Part shown: positions 7,661 through 17,435 of the stretch, piece after piece
Layout: each line of letters opens with the position of its first letter
Position numbering within the stretch: the first letter of the stretch is position 1
Source of the DNA: an uncultured Clostridia bacterium
GTDB taxonomy: Bacteria; Bacillota; Clostridia; TANB77; CAG-508
Direction of reading: 5' to 3'
DNA: 38,575 nucleotides
NCBI GenBank assembly: GCA_934129785.1
Contig: CAKOWW010000015.1
Location: 1-38,575, forward strand
Position numbers and translations under genes: made by a program
The notes under the pieces: model-generated
What the model saw: only the letters and a program-made list of their open reading frames with translations
What the model was told of the DNA's origin: nothing
The model's database searches: none

Positions 7661-10493
7661 ATGAATGAAAAAATAACAATCAAAGGAGCAAAAGAACATA
7701 ATTTAAAAAACATAAGCTTAGAAATACCAAGAAATAAATTAGTAGTAATAACGGGGTTATCAGGTTCTGGAAAATCAAGTCTAGCATTTGACACACTATA
7801 TGCAGAAGGGCAAAGAAGATATGTAGAAAGTTTATCATCATATGCAAGACAATTCTTAGGACTAATGGAAAAGCCTGATGTAGAAAGAATAGATGGATTA
7901 TCACCAGCAATATCAATAGACCAAAAAACAACATCAAAAAATCCGCGTTCAACAGTAGGAACAGTAACAGAGATATATGATTATATCCGTTTATTATATG
8001 CAAGAATAGGAACACCATATTGTCCAAATTGTCATAAGAAAATAGAAAAACAAAGCATAGATCAAATAATTGACAACATAATGAACCTAGAAGAAGGAAC
8101 AAAAATACAAGTATTGGCGCCAGTAGTAAGAGGGCGCAAGGGAGAATATACAAAACAACTAGAAGGATATCAAAAAGAAGGATTTGTAAGAGTAAGAATA
8201 GATGGCGAAAATTATGAACTTTCTGATGACATAGAATTAGACAGAAAAAAGAAACATGATATAGAATTAGTAGTTGACAGATTAGTAATTAAAGAAGACA
8301 TAGTAAGTCGTTTAACAGAATCAGTAGAAACAGCATTAAAACATGCAGACAATTTAGTATTAATAGATGTAGTTGGTAAAAAGCCAATTTTATATAGCTG
8401 TAATTATGCTTGTCCCGACTGTGGATTTAGTTTTCCCGAATTAACACCAAGAATGTTTTCATTTAACAATCCATTTGGTGCATGTCCAGAATGTACAGGT
8501 ATTGGATATTTAATGAAAATGGATGAAGATTTAATAGTTCCAGATAAAAATAAAACACTATATGATGGAATAAAAGCATTTGGGTCAAGCACAATGAAAA
8601 AGGGAGACACAATGGCAAAAATGTATTTCGAAAGTATAGGAAAACATTATGGGGTAGAAATAAAAAACAAAAAAATAAAAGACCTTCCGCGTTGGTTTAT
8701 GGAAAAAATCCTATATGGTACAGGTGATGAAGAAATAGATTTTGAATATACCTCATATGCGGGAACAAGAAGATTTAAAGCACCATTTGAAGGAGTTTTG
8801 CCAACATTAGATAGAAGACATAATGAAACAAAATCACAAGGAATGAGAGACTTCTATGAAATGTACATGACAAATTCTCATTGTACAGCATGTAATGGAG
8901 CAAGATTAAAACCAGAAATATTGGCAATAAAAGTTGGTGACAAAAACATAAATGAACTTACACAAATGTCAATAAAACAAATAAAAGATTATCTAAATAG
9001 TTTAGAACTAAATAAAACTCAAAAAATGATATCAGAACTAATACTAAAAGAAATAGATCAAAGATTACAATTTTTAATAGATGTAGGGCTAGAATATTTA
9101 ACATTATCAAGAAGTGCAGGAACTCTATCAGGTGGTGAAGCACAAAGAATACGTTTAGCAACTCAAATAGGTTCTGGTTTAACAGGAGTACTATATATAC
9201 TAGATGAACCAAGTATAGGCTTACATCAAAGAGATAATGATAAATTACTAGAAACATTAAAAAAACTAAGAGACTTAGGAAATACACTTTTAGTAGTAGA
9301 ACATGATGAAGATACAATGTATGCGGCAGACCAAATTATAGATATTGGACCAGGAGCAGGAACACATGGTGGAAGAGTAATGGCTCAAGGAACAGCAGAA
9401 GAAGTAAAAAAAGTAGAAGACTCTGTTACAGGACAATATTTGAGTGGAAGAAAGAAAATACCAGTACCTAAAAAGAGAAGAAAAGCATTAAAAACAAAAG
9501 TAATAGAGGTACAAGGAGCAACAGAAAACAACCTAAAAAATATAAGTGTAAAATTTCCATTAGGAGTATTTAACTGTGTTACAGGAGTATCTGGTTCACG
9601 GAAAATCAACATTAGTAAATGAAGTTTTATATAAAACAATAGCAAAAGAATTAAATGGTTCAAATGAAAAACCTGGAAAATGCAAAGCAGTAAAAGGATT
9701 ACAAAACATAGATAAAATAATCAATATAGATCAATCACCAATAGGCAGAACACCACGCTCAAATCCAGCCACATATACAGGAGTATTTGACTTAATAAGA
9801 GATATATTTTCAGCAACAGAAGAAGCAAAAATGCGTGGGTACCAAAAAGGTAGATTTAGTTTCAATGTAGCAGGTGGGAGATGCGAAAGTTGTAACGGAG
9901 ATGGAGTACACAAAATAGAAATGCATTTCTTACCAGATATCTATGTACCATGTGAAGTATGTAAAGGAAAAAGATATAATAGAGAAACTTTAGAAGTAAG
10001 ATATAAAGGAAAAACAATTGCAGATGTGCTTGATATGACAGTTGAAGAAGCATTACAATTCTTTGATAAAATACCAAAAATAAAACAAAAAATGCAAACA
10101 TTATATGATGTTGGTTTAAGTTATATAAAACTAGGACAACCATCAACAACATTATCAGGTGGAGAAGCACAAAGAGTAAAACTTGCAACAGAACTTTCAA
10201 AAAGAGCAACAGGAAAAACATTATACATTTTAGACGAACCAACAACAGGGCTTCATATAGCTGATGTTCATAAATTAGTAGATATATTACAGAGACTAGT
10301 AGATGCTGGAAATACTATAATAGTAATAGAACACAATTTGGATTTAATAAAAACATGTGACCATATAGTAGATTTAGGACCAGAAGGAGGAGACAATGGT
10401 GGAGAAGTAATAGCTGTTGGCACACCAGAACAAATTTGCAAAAATGAAAGAAGTTATACAGGAAAATTCTTAAAAAAATATCTAGAAAAATAA
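7661..10493 (+). CDS. uvrA: Excinuclease ABC subunit A, with +1 recoding at 9599
   Basis: About 943 aa after recoding, the normal UvrA length. The first ATPase half has GLSGSGKSSLAFDTLYAEGQRRYVESLS, the zinc finger around CPNCHKK and CPDCGF, and LSGGEAQRIRLATQIGSGLTG. The second half has the zinc finger CESCNGDGV/CEVCKGKRYN, LSGGEAQRVKLATEL and a C-terminal ATPase. The two halves lie in different frames joined at 9599, in the middle of the second Walker A motif (VSGS|GKSTLVNEV). In frame 0 the codon there is CGG followed by AAA; skipping the C gives the Walker A Gly GGA. No other disruption is seen, so I annotate one gene rather than a pseudogene. A GGGGG Shine-Dalgarno precedes the ATG, and the terminator at 10521 closes the block. 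Confidence 0.9.
9599..9601 (+). other. CGG-A +1 recoding site in uvrA
   Basis: The frame-0 context is GGT TCA CGG AAA. Skipping C9599 gives GGT TCA GGA AAA TCA ACA, i.e. GSGKST of the second Walker A motif. Without the skip the frame ends after 7 more codons. The site is not a homopolymer and the P-site codon TCA cannot re-pair after a +1 slide (CAC). This points to decoding at the A site, or to reading CGGA as four bases, rather than P-site slippage. It is one of five such sites. Confidence 0.7.
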
Positions 10494-10520
10494 ATTAAAA
10501 GATTAACTAAAATTTGAAAT

Positions 10521-10567
10521 GAACCCAAATTATTAGACAAAAAAGTTTAATAATTTGGGTTCATTTT
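10521..10567 (+). terminator. Strong terminator after uvrA
   Basis: GAACCCAAATTATTA (10521-10535) and TAATAATTTGGGTTC (10548-10562) form a perfect 15-bp stem followed by T residues. Being symmetrical, it can also serve the convergent Rpn gene. Confidence 0.85.
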
Positions 10568-10649
10568 TATGTTAAAATATTCAAATGAATTTTGTATTAA
10601 CTATAAAGCAGTAAGGAGATTCATGTCATATTTCAAACGATCTGTATTA

Positions 10650-11504
10650 TTATTGCTGTAATTTTTTTATTTCTTCTTTTGTGAGACCTGTTACTTGAGA
10701 TATAACTTCAATTGCAATTCCTTGGTCTAATAATTTTTTAGCAACTAAATTTATAGTTTCTGTTTTACCTTTTGTGATACCTTCTGTTAGTCCATCTCTT
10801 TTGCCTTTAACATATCCAGCACTTTCAGTTGCTTTTTGATCTAATATGTATTTTTCTCTTAATTCTGCTAAATATCTTTCATGAGCATTATTGCTTATTT
10901 TTTCTAATTCTTTTTTAGCTTTCTTAATTTCTGAATGTTCATCCATTTTTACCACCTCGGGATTTTCTATGAATTTTAACCATGAGTTCATGTGTTCCTT
11001 TGAATTTTCTTTGTATTTTATGAACTTTGGTAATTCAATTATATATAACTCTATTACATCTGTCAATATAATTTGATGGTATTTTTCCTCTCTAATTTGC
11101 CATTTTGTTTGATATTTAGGGATTTTTTTTAAAGATTCCAATTCATAATCAGATATTAAAATTACTATTGTGTTTTCTAAGGCAGAATAATCTTTTCCAG
11201 CTTTTATATTAGAACTATACATTTTACTCCAATAAAATAATATTCTTTTTTCAATATTATTTTTATCTACAACCTGCATTTCAATATTACAATTTATTGT
11301 ATTATCTATTTTAGCTTTTATATCCAAAATTCCAACTTTGTCATCAAATAGGTCTTTTTCTAAAATTGTGTTAGTATCTAATTTTACATTTGTTATTTTT
11401 TTGTCTACAATCGAGCTTATTAAAGATGCAGTAATATCTTCATTTCCAATATGCCCAAATATTCTTTTGAATACATAATCGTTTTTGGGATTTAATAATT
11501 TAAT
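10650..11504 (-). CDS. Rpn-family recombination-promoting nuclease / putative transposase
   Basis: Frame open for about 284 aa. The N-terminus reads LLNPKNDYVFKRIFGHIGNE, then VKLDTNTILEKDLFDDKVGILDIKAKID and EMQVVDKNNIEKRILFYWSKMY. These carry the D...EMQ...K pattern of the Rpn PD-(D/E)XK core (VGILDIKA and the EMQ stretch). The tail has ERYLAELREKYILDQ and VTGLTKEEIKKL as in the gene at the left edge. No ATG, GTG or TTG lies upstream in this frame before the core. The best start in frame is ATT at 11504, 9 bp after AAGGAA. Alternatively an ATG at 11514 is out of frame by one base, which would make this a mildly damaged gene. The TTG at 11327 would delete the conserved N-terminus. It is flanked by a non-coding gap of about 296 bp before gpr. 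Confidence 0.75.
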   Translation of the reverse strand: MKLLNPKNDYVFKRIFGHIGNEDITASLISSIVDKKITNVKLDTNTILEKDLFDDKVGILDIKAKIDNTINCNIEMQVVDKNNIEKRILFYWSKMYSSNIKAGKDYSALENTIVILISDYELESLKKIPKYQTKWQIREEKYHQIILTDVIELYIIELPKFIKYKENSKEHMNSWLKFIENPEVVKMDEHSEIKKAKKELEKISNNAHERYLAELREKYILDQKATESAGYVKGKRDGLTEGITKGKTETINLVAKKLLDQGIAIEVISQVTGLTKEEIKKLQQ

Positions 11505-11800
11505 GATATAACATTCCTTCTTTCTTTTTTATTTTTAAATTTTTGAGATTTTGGCAGATTTGCCGTGAATTAAATTAATAATTTATCGTTTGACATATAA
11601 CAGCATTATAATAACATAAAAAAATGTATATGCAATTTTTTTTATATATTTTTATAAAAGTTTTTGAACATAAGTTAGAATGAAATTATGAATTAGTATG
11701 AAGAAAATGTTTTGTTTAAGTTACGCATAAATTGAATTACATTTAGAAATACTGTAAATAGATATAAATATATTATTAAGAAAAGAAGGAGGATTAAAAA

Positions 11801-12736
11801 ATGTATAATTTCAGAACAGATTTAGCAAGTGAAAGAAGAGATTTGTATGAAAAGGCGAATAATTTAAAAAATGGAATAGAAGGAATAGAAAGTCAAAAAG
11901 AAGATGTTAATGAAAAAATAAAAATTGAAAGAGTTCAAATATTAAATGAAAAAGGAGAAAAAGCAATTAGAAAGCCAATTGGAACATATGTAACAATAGA
12001 TGTTAAAGACCTAAAAATAGCAACTGAAGAAGAAATGGAAAAAGCGGGTGAAGTTTTAGCAAAAGAATTAAAAAACATAGTTGACAAACATGTTGGAAGT
12101 CAAGATGAAGTACTAGTTGTGGGCTTGGGAAATATATATGTTACACCAGATAGTCTTGGACCAAAAGTTATAAATGAAATAGAAGTTACAAGACATATAA
12201 TAAATTATATGCCTCAATATGTAAAAGAAGGAACGCGAAAAATAAGTGCTATTTCTCCTGGAGTGCTTGGAACAACAGGAATTGAAACAGTGGAAATATT
12301 AAAAGGAATAGTAGAGAATATTCATCCCAAACTTATAATTGTAATAGATGCATTAGCATCTAGAAGTATTGAAAGAATAAGTAGTTCTGTACAAATTTCA
12401 GATACAGGAATAGTGCCAGGAGCTGGAGTTGGAAACAAAAGGAGTGAAATAAGTATTAAATCATTAGGAATTCCAGTAATTGCGATAGGAATACCAACAT
12501 GTGTAGAAACAGCGGTGTTGGTTAATGATAGCTTAAATTTATTTATAGAAAAACTGCAAGATGAAGCAAAATCAAATGATTATTTAAATAGCATAAAAAA
12601 TGAAAATAATTATGAAGAAATAAAACAAATTTTGATGCCACGAGATTATAATTTAATTGTAACTCCAAAAGAAATAGATGGATTAATAGAAAACATAAAA
12701 GACATTGTAGCAATGGGAATAAATAATAGTTTGTAA
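11801..12736 (+). CDS. gpr: Germination protease (peptidase family A25)
   Basis: 311 aa. GPR degrades the small acid-soluble spore proteins during germination. Motifs are FRTDLASERRDL at the N-terminus, VLVVGLGNIYVTPDSLGPKV, ISPGVLGTTGIET, LIIVIDALASRS and GTGIVPGAGVGNKR-like DTGIVPGAGVGNKRSEI. The start follows AAGAAGGAGG. GPR is made in the forespore under sigma G. Upstream, GCATA (11725) and AATACTG (11748), 18 bp apart, loosely resemble a forespore promoter, but this is weak. The gene shows that the organism can sporulate. Confidence 0.93.
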   Translation: MYNFRTDLASERRDLYEKANNLKNGIEGIESQKEDVNEKIKIERVQILNEKGEKAIRKPIGTYVTIDVKDLKIATEEEMEKAGEVLAKELKNIVDKHVGSQDEVLVVGLGNIYVTPDSLGPKVINEIEVTRHIINYMPQYVKEGTRKISAISPGVLGTTGIETVEILKGIVENIHPKLIIVIDALASRSIERISSSVQISDTGIVPGAGVGNKRSEISIKSLGIPVIAIGIPTCVETAVLVNDSLNLFIEKLQDEAKSNDYLNSIKNENNYEEIKQILMPRDYNLIVTPKEIDGLIENIKDIVAMGINNSL

Positions 12737-12737
12737 A

Positions 12738-12921
12738 TTGCTACTGGTTAATCGGTTATTATTAATACAGAAAATCCTTGATATATAAGCTTTGAATGAA
12801 ATGACGAATGTGCATGAAGAAATTTCTTAAATTTCATAATAAACCGAGGAATGTAATAAAAAGCTTATATATCAAGGATTCATTTTGGGAATTTTATAAA
12901 ACTCATTAACTGTAAATTGTA
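12738..12921. repeat. Palindromic MITE-like element, copy 1
   Basis: An inner core is bounded by perfect 21-bp inverted repeats at 12773-12793 and 12860-12880 (core CCTTGATATATAAGCTTT). Outside them are two dissimilar arms. Arm A on the left contains GGTTATTATTAATAC; arm B on the right contains AATTTTATAAAACTCATTAA. Both arms recur in copies 2 and/or 3. The core carries GAATGAAATGACGAATG and CCGAGGAATGTAAT. It has no coding capacity and sits between gpr and the next gene. It is a mobile or structured repeat of unknown function. Confidence 0.75.
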
Positions 12922-12939
12922 GAAATTCATAAAAAAATA

Positions 12940-12968
12940 TTGCAAAAAATAAATAGTTAATATATAAT
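12940..12968 (+). promoter_or_regulatory. Sigma-A-type promoter for the 13004 gene
   Basis: TTGCAA at 12940-12945 and TATAAT at 12963-12968 with a 17-bp spacer, 35 bp before the start codon. Confidence 0.6.
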
Positions 12969-13003
12969 CAAACTGTAGAACAAATCCCAAAGGAGAGAGA
13001 AAT

Positions 13004-13576
13004 ATGGACGAAAAAAATAAAAGTAAAAAAATATGGTTATCAAAAATTTTAGTTGTAATAGTAGTATTAGCAATAGCAGCACTATTAACAGTTATGATAG
13101 TAACATCAAGTGATCCAAAAAAATCTACAGATGGTTTATTAACTAATTTAAAAGCAGGAGACTTTGAAAAAGCACAAGAATTTTTAAGTGGCACATCATT
13201 AATAAATGATAACGAATTTGATGAAGAAACAGAAAAATTGTTATTTGATAAATTAGAATGGAAAATAACAAAAATAACAAAAGAAGATGAAAATGCAACA
13301 ATAGAACTAGAAGTAACAAATAAAAATTTCCAATCAATAATATCATCTTATATGCAAAAAGCACTAAAAGCAGCATTTGGTGGTGAAAATGTAGAGCAAT
13401 CTGAAATAGAAAATTATTTTAAAGATGAATTGAAAAATGAACAAGTAGAAAAAACAACAAACAATGTTACAATAAAAGCAGTAAAAGAAAATAAAAAATG
13501 GAAAATAGTAGCAGATGATACTTTAGTAGATGCACTATTACCAGGATTAAATGATGCAATAAATTCAATAGGATAA
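13004..13576 (+). CDS. Membrane-anchored extracytoplasmic protein, DUF4878/DUF5105-like
   Basis: 190 aa. A basic N-terminus (MDEKNKSKKIWLSK) and one hydrophobic helix (ILVVIVVLAIAALLTVMIV, about 15-33) suggest a signal anchor with the rest outside. The exported part begins DPKKSTDGLLTNLKAGDFEKAQEFL. This is the pattern of small DUF4878/DUF5105-like domains, which have a helix pair followed by a beta sheet ending in WKI (here KAVKENKKWKIVADD). I do not recognise a specific function. It is a single-gene unit with its own promoter (12940) and terminator (13584), next to MITE copy 1. Confidence 0.6.
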   Translation: MDEKNKSKKIWLSKILVVIVVLAIAALLTVMIVTSSDPKKSTDGLLTNLKAGDFEKAQEFLSGTSLINDNEFDEETEKLLFDKLEWKITKITKEDENATIELEVTNKNFQSIISSYMQKALKAAFGGENVEQSEIENYFKDELKNEQVEKTTNNVTIKAVKENKKWKIVADDTLVDALLPGLNDAINSIG

Positions 13577-13583
13577 TAAAATG

Positions 13584-13620
13584 AACTTCCACATATAAAA
13601 AATATATATGGAAGTTTTTC
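13584..13620. terminator. Bidirectional terminator between the 13004 gene and ytxC
   Basis: AACTTCCACATATA (13584-13597) pairs with TATATATGGAAGTT (13603-13616) with one mismatch. T-runs follow on the plus strand and A-runs lie on the other side. It separates two convergent genes. Confidence 0.75.
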
Positions 13621-13624
13621 TATT

Positions 13625-14488
13625 TTAAAAACTATTTGGATTTTTCTTAGAAGTAGAACTATAAAGTCTACAAATATCACAATCAGTGCAAATAGTTAGT
13701 CTTTCTTCAAATATTGCTTTTAATGTAGTTACAAATTCATCAACATAACAATCAATTAAATGGACATAAATTTTTTTAGGAAGAAGAGTTAATAGTGAAT
13801 TTAAAGTATAATCATTAGAGGAAAAGCTAATATCACTCAAATACTTAGTATTTAAAATATCTTTTGAAATAGAAATAATCTCTTTATTTTCATCTAGTAA
13901 AATAGACTCTTCGTTATTATAAATAATATGAACTAATTTGCAACCAGAATCTTGAGAATTAATATATAATTTTAACAAAGAAATAAATTCTAGATACTCC
14001 TTTTCAATAATATAATTATTAACAGCTTCATTAACAACATTATCTAAAATTTTCAAATAATCTTTAACTCTAAAATTTATAAAACCTTGAAGGACAATTG
14101 ACTTGTTTTCTAAAATAAATTCGTAAAAACTATTATATAAAGAATTTATTTTTTTATCAAATGCATCATAAAAATCATTTTCAGTTATTTCGAAGCAAAG
14201 TTTTAAAATTTGTTTTCTTTCATTAAAATCAAAGTAGAAATAATTATTTTTTATAATACTTTCTAACAAGCCAGGCTCTAATTCATCAATAACTAATAAA
14301 GAAAGTATAGAACTTATTTTATTTGTAAATAACTCATTATCATTTCCCAAATAATGAATTATAACATTTTTATAATGTTTGAATTTTTTACAGCAAAAAC
14401 AAATGTTATCTAATTCTATTGAATCTAGATTACTTAGTAGATATTTAATTAAATCAGAATTATTTGTTTTAATGCAAAGTGATTTCAT
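13625..14488 (-). CDS. ytxC: Putative sporulation protein of the YtxC family
   Basis: 287 aa. The C-terminal part, KKIYVHLIDCYVDEFVTTLKAIFEERLTICTDCDICRLY, matches the closing region of YtxC-like proteins (a helical domain ending in a CxxCxxC-like cluster). A second Cys pair (CFCCKKF) lies at about residues 31-37. It is mostly alpha-helical and soluble. The exact role of YtxC is unknown; it is known from sporulation gene surveys. The start follows AGAAGGGAG. Proximity to gpr is compatible with sporulation, but the two are not co-transcribed. Confidence 0.65.
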   Translation of the reverse strand: MKSLCIKTNNSDLIKYLLSNLDSIELDNICFCCKKFKHYKNVIIHYLGNDNELFTNKISSILSLLVIDELEPGLLESIIKNNYFYFDFNERKQILKLCFEITENDFYDAFDKKINSLYNSFYEFILENKSIVLQGFINFRVKDYLKILDNVVNEAVNNYIIEKEYLEFISLLKLYINSQDSGCKLVHIIYNNEESILLDENKEIISISKDILNTKYLSDISFSSNDYTLNSLLTLLPKKIYVHLIDCYVDEFVTTLKAIFEERLTICTDCDICRLYSSTSKKNPNSF

Positions 14489-14593
14489 AAAAAAGCTCCC
14501 TTCTAATAAAAATAGTATCTACTAAATATGCAAAACTTATACATTATCATATGATAGTTCTGAAAAAATGTAACTTGTATAAAATATAAAAAA

Positions 14594-14628
14594 AGAAATT
14601 TAAAATGATTTTCTTAAATTTCTTTTTT
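14594..14628. terminator. Terminator hairpin between ytxC and the GH57 gene
   Basis: AGAAATTTAA (14594-14603) and TTAAATTTCT (14614-14623) form a perfect 10-bp stem, with a T-run at 14623-14628 and an A-run on the opposite side. It lies just beyond the stop of the reverse-strand GH57 gene and terminates it on the minus strand. Confidence 0.65.
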
Positions 14629-14635
14629 ATAAGTA

Positions 14636-16222
14636 TTATAAATAAATTTTGTAATCAATATCAGGGAATAGACAATCTTTTTTATTTATGTCTTTCAAAA
14701 ATTCTTCATCTATTTTGTCATCTTTAATTTGATAATACAATTTTGTAAATCTTCCAATATGATCTTTTATCCTTTTTTTAGCATAATCAACCATTGTTCC
14801 ATTTGTAATTATAAATAGCCAGTCACTACTTTGTGCAAGTAGAAGTTCTCTAGCGCATTGATTTAAAGCTTTTTTCTTTAATCCTTTGGCATTAGGGAAT
14901 AGGCTAGCTAATTCACACATTCTATCGCCAGCAACATGTAAGTGTCTATGAACATAATCATTTGAAGGATTTAACCAAACTTCGCTATATCCATTTGCAC
15001 CCCAACTTGAACGACAAGGTGAAGCAACCTGCATAGAAGGATATTTGTCAATATATTCAGATGGTGTAATTAATTGAAAATTACAATCATCATAATAAAT
15101 CTTTTTAAATAAAATATATAACCAATATGGGCCTTCATACCACCAATGTCCATATAATTCTGCATCATAAGGACATAATATAATAGGAGGATTTTCAGTA
15201 TATTGTGAGACATCATTAATTTGAGCATTTCTAGAATCTAAGAAATGACCAGCTTGTCTTTCAGCAGAGTCCTTAGCCCATTGAACATTATAATAATCTT
15301 TAAAATCAGATTTTCCCGTAATTCTATAATATTTGATACCAGTGTGAACTCTAACTCCATTGTGTGCAATATATGGTTTGATGTAATCGTAATCAGCTTC
15401 ATACCCAATATCTCTATAAAATTCTCTGTAGTTATAATCACCAGGGTATCCGTTAATTGAACTCCAAACTTGTCTTGAGGATTCTATGTCACGTCCAAAT
15501 GCTATAACACCTTCAGGTGAAACAATTGGAGCAAATGTACCATAAACAGGAGTAGGGTTGGCATATAAAATACCATGTGATTCTGTAATAATATAATCAA
15601 TTCCAAATTCTTTTAAATATTTATCAGCTTCAGGAACATAGCCACATTCAGGAAGCCAAATTCCACGAGGTTTTCTTCCAAAATATCTTTCATATGTTTG
15701 AACACCAACAGCTATTTGAGCTTTAACAGTTTTTTCATTAACATATAAAATAGGGAAATATCCATGAGTTGCACCACATGTTATGATTTCCAAAACTCCT
15801 ATATCTTGAAAATGTTTAAATGCTTCTATAAGGTTACATTTATAAACATCTTTAAATAAATGCAAATCATTTGAATAGCGGTCAAAATAATAATGTGATA
15901 ATTTATTTAGCCTTTCATCACCAGCAGTTCTAGTTATTTCTTTTTTAGATAGTTCTATTAATCGTTTTAAATATTTTATATATTTCCTTTGCAATAATTT
16001 GTTATCAAGCATAGAAAGCAATGGTGGAGTCATAGACATTGTAATTCTAAAATCGACACCTTCATCAACTAGCTTTTGAAAATTAGTAAGTAAGGGAATA
16101 TAGGTTTCTGAGATTGCTTCATACAACCATGACTCTTCTAGATAATCATCACTTTCGGGGTGATGTATAAATGGAAGATGAGCATGAAGAACAAAACTCA
16201 CATATCCTTTTTTGTTTTGCAT
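14636..16222 (-). CDS. Glycoside hydrolase family 57 protein (DUF1957), putative 1,4-alpha-glucan branching enzyme
   Basis: 528 aa. GH57 motifs are present: VLHAHLPFIHHPE at the N-terminus (motif 1), CGATHGYFP (motif 2), RGIWLPECGYVPEAD with the nucleophile Glu (motif 3), and CPYDAELYGHWWYEGP with the catalytic Asp (motif 4). The DUF1957 C-terminal helical domain follows. Known members branch or process glycogen-like alpha-glucans in the cytoplasm. No glgA/glgC lies in the window. It follows the DUF4912 gene by 32 bp with AAGGAGAA before the start, so the two form an operon as in many Clostridia. Confidence 0.88.
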   Translation of the reverse strand: MQNKKGYVSFVLHAHLPFIHHPESDDYLEESWLYEAISETYIPLLTNFQKLVDEGVDFRITMSMTPPLLSMLDNKLLQRKYIKYLKRLIELSKKEITRTAGDERLNKLSHYYFDRYSNDLHLFKDVYKCNLIEAFKHFQDIGVLEIITCGATHGYFPILYVNEKTVKAQIAVGVQTYERYFGRKPRGIWLPECGYVPEADKYLKEFGIDYIITESHGILYANPTPVYGTFAPIVSPEGVIAFGRDIESSRQVWSSINGYPGDYNYREFYRDIGYEADYDYIKPYIAHNGVRVHTGIKYYRITGKSDFKDYYNVQWAKDSAERQAGHFLDSRNAQINDVSQYTENPPIILCPYDAELYGHWWYEGPYWLYILFKKIYYDDCNFQLITPSEYIDKYPSMQVASPCRSSWGANGYSEVWLNPSNDYVHRHLHVAGDRMCELASLFPNAKGLKKKALNQCARELLLAQSSDWLFIITNGTMVDYAKKRIKDHIGRFTKLYYQIKDDKIDEEFLKDINKKDCLFPDIDYKIYL

Positions 16223-16254
16223 TATAATAATTCTCCTTTTTTTATATTTTATTG

Positions 16255-17082
16255 TTATGAAGATGGATTATTTTTGTCATAAATATCTTCTACATTTTCA
16301 TTTTTGTAAATTGATTTGTATATATCATAAATATTATATATTTTTCCCATATTTCTCATAAATGACAAATTAACAATATTTTTTGCAGTTTCATTGCCAG
16401 TTTTTGTATCTCTAAAATAAATCATTTTTTGTTCTTTATTAAATAAAATATGATCATTTGGTGATTCAATTTCATTAGACATTGAAACATATACATAATC
16501 AGTAGTTAACTTTTCATTTTTTTGGATAGGGCGTCTGCCAAGTTCTATTCTATAATTACATTTACTATCTGCAACATGTAAATACCAACTGTTTGCAAAA
16601 TCATTTATTTCAACTTCAAAACTGTATCCTAAAGTATCATTATGAACAATTAAAATTGGTTTTGTTGTTTCAAAAAAGTTTTCTCCATATTGTTTTTGGA
16701 AATTTTCTCTATCTGAATCTGAAATATCCCAATAAATAAATAGGGTGTTTGGAGTTTGTGCTAAAAGTTTTACAACAGTTTGATTATATCTATATGGCAA
16801 ATCGTAATATTCTATAATATCTATTTTTTTCTTAGAAGTAGCCTTTTTTGCTGTGCTTTTTTTAGTTGTAGATTTCTTTGTAGTAGGTTTTTTATTAGTA
16901 GTTTTTTTGGTAGAAACTTTTTTAGAAGCACCTTTTTTAGCCGTAGAAGTCTTTTTTTCATCTACAGCTTTTTTTGTTGTTTTTTTGGTTGCAGTTTTTG
17001 TGTTACTTGTTTTTTTTGATGTTTTCTTTGGTTTTTCATTTTTAATTTCTAGTTCTTTTTGTTCTTTTGTTTTTCTTGGCAT
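16255..17082 (-). CDS. DUF4912 protein with long Lys/Thr/Ala-rich N-terminal tail
   Basis: 275 aa. Residues about 5-85 are a histone-H1-like low-complexity tail (repeats of KKxTxKK, TTKKSTTKKSTAKKA). The folded part is DUF4912: YDLPYRYNQTVVKLLAQTPNTLFIYWDISD, then GRRPIQKNEKL. DUF4912 genes regularly neighbour the GH57/DUF1957 gene, as here, which suggests a shared role in polysaccharide metabolism. The basic tail could bind nucleic acid or an acidic polymer. The start follows AAGGGAGG. A -10-like TATAAT lies on the reverse strand at 17122-17127. Confidence 0.75.
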   Translation of the reverse strand: MPRKTKEQKELEIKNEKPKKTSKKTSNTKTATKKTTKKAVDEKKTSTAKKGASKKVSTKKTTNKKPTTKKSTTKKSTAKKATSKKKIDIIEYYDLPYRYNQTVVKLLAQTPNTLFIYWDISDSDRENFQKQYGENFFETTKPILIVHNDTLGYSFEVEINDFANSWYLHVADSKCNYRIELGRRPIQKNEKLTTDYVYVSMSNEIESPNDHILFNKEQKMIYFRDTKTGNETAKNIVNLSFMRNMGKIYNIYDIYKSIYKNENVEDIYDKNNPSS

Positions 17083-17175
17083 TTTTATCCTCCCTTAAGT
17101 ATCTCTTTACTTTCTTTATATATTATACTAAATAAAAAATAAATTCAAGAGTAAAATGCAAGTTTTTAAAAAATA

Positions 17176-17425
17176 TGTTACTATACAATGGTATTGATAA
17201 AATTTTCAAAAAAAATCCTTGATATATAAGCTTTGAATGAAATGACGAATGCGCATGGAGAAATTTTAGAAATTCTATGCAGTTTTATGGTAAGAGTTCA
17301 CGATAGTGGAAAGGACCCATAAAACAAGTTAGAATTTCTTAAATTTTATAATAAGCCGAGGAATGTAATGAAAAGCTTATATATCAAGGTTTTCTTCGTA
17401 TTAATAATAATCCATTAACAAGTAA
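17176..17425. repeat. Palindromic MITE-like element, copy 2 (long form)
   Basis: This has the same inner core and orientation as copy 1, bounded by inverted repeats at 17213-17234 and 17372-17389. The outer arms are swapped: arm B (ATAAAATTTTCAAA) is on the left and arm A (GTATTAATAATAATCC) on the right. The core carries an extra insert of about 70 bp with its own stem, GTTTTATGG (17282-17290) with CCCATAAAAC (17317-17326). The element fills most of the gap between the DUF4912 gene and the HTH gene. I see no coding sequence. Confidence 0.75.
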
Positions 17426-17435
17426 CCAAAATAAA

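Noticed and set aside
7661..10493. Calling uvrA, hisS, murT and the BspA-like gene pseudogenes or split genes
   Set aside because: Each has a single frame change of the same form (C before GGA), full normal length after correction and no other lesions; a shared cause is more likely than independent decay.
11505..11514. A CGG-type recoding event at the start of the reverse-strand Rpn gene
   Set aside because: The ATG at 11514 is out of frame by one T, with no CGG nearby; an ATT start or a simple mutation fits better.
11590..11612. Promoter TTGACA/TATAAT upstream of gpr
   Set aside because: The spacer is only 11 bp, too short for a sigma-A promoter in this orientation.
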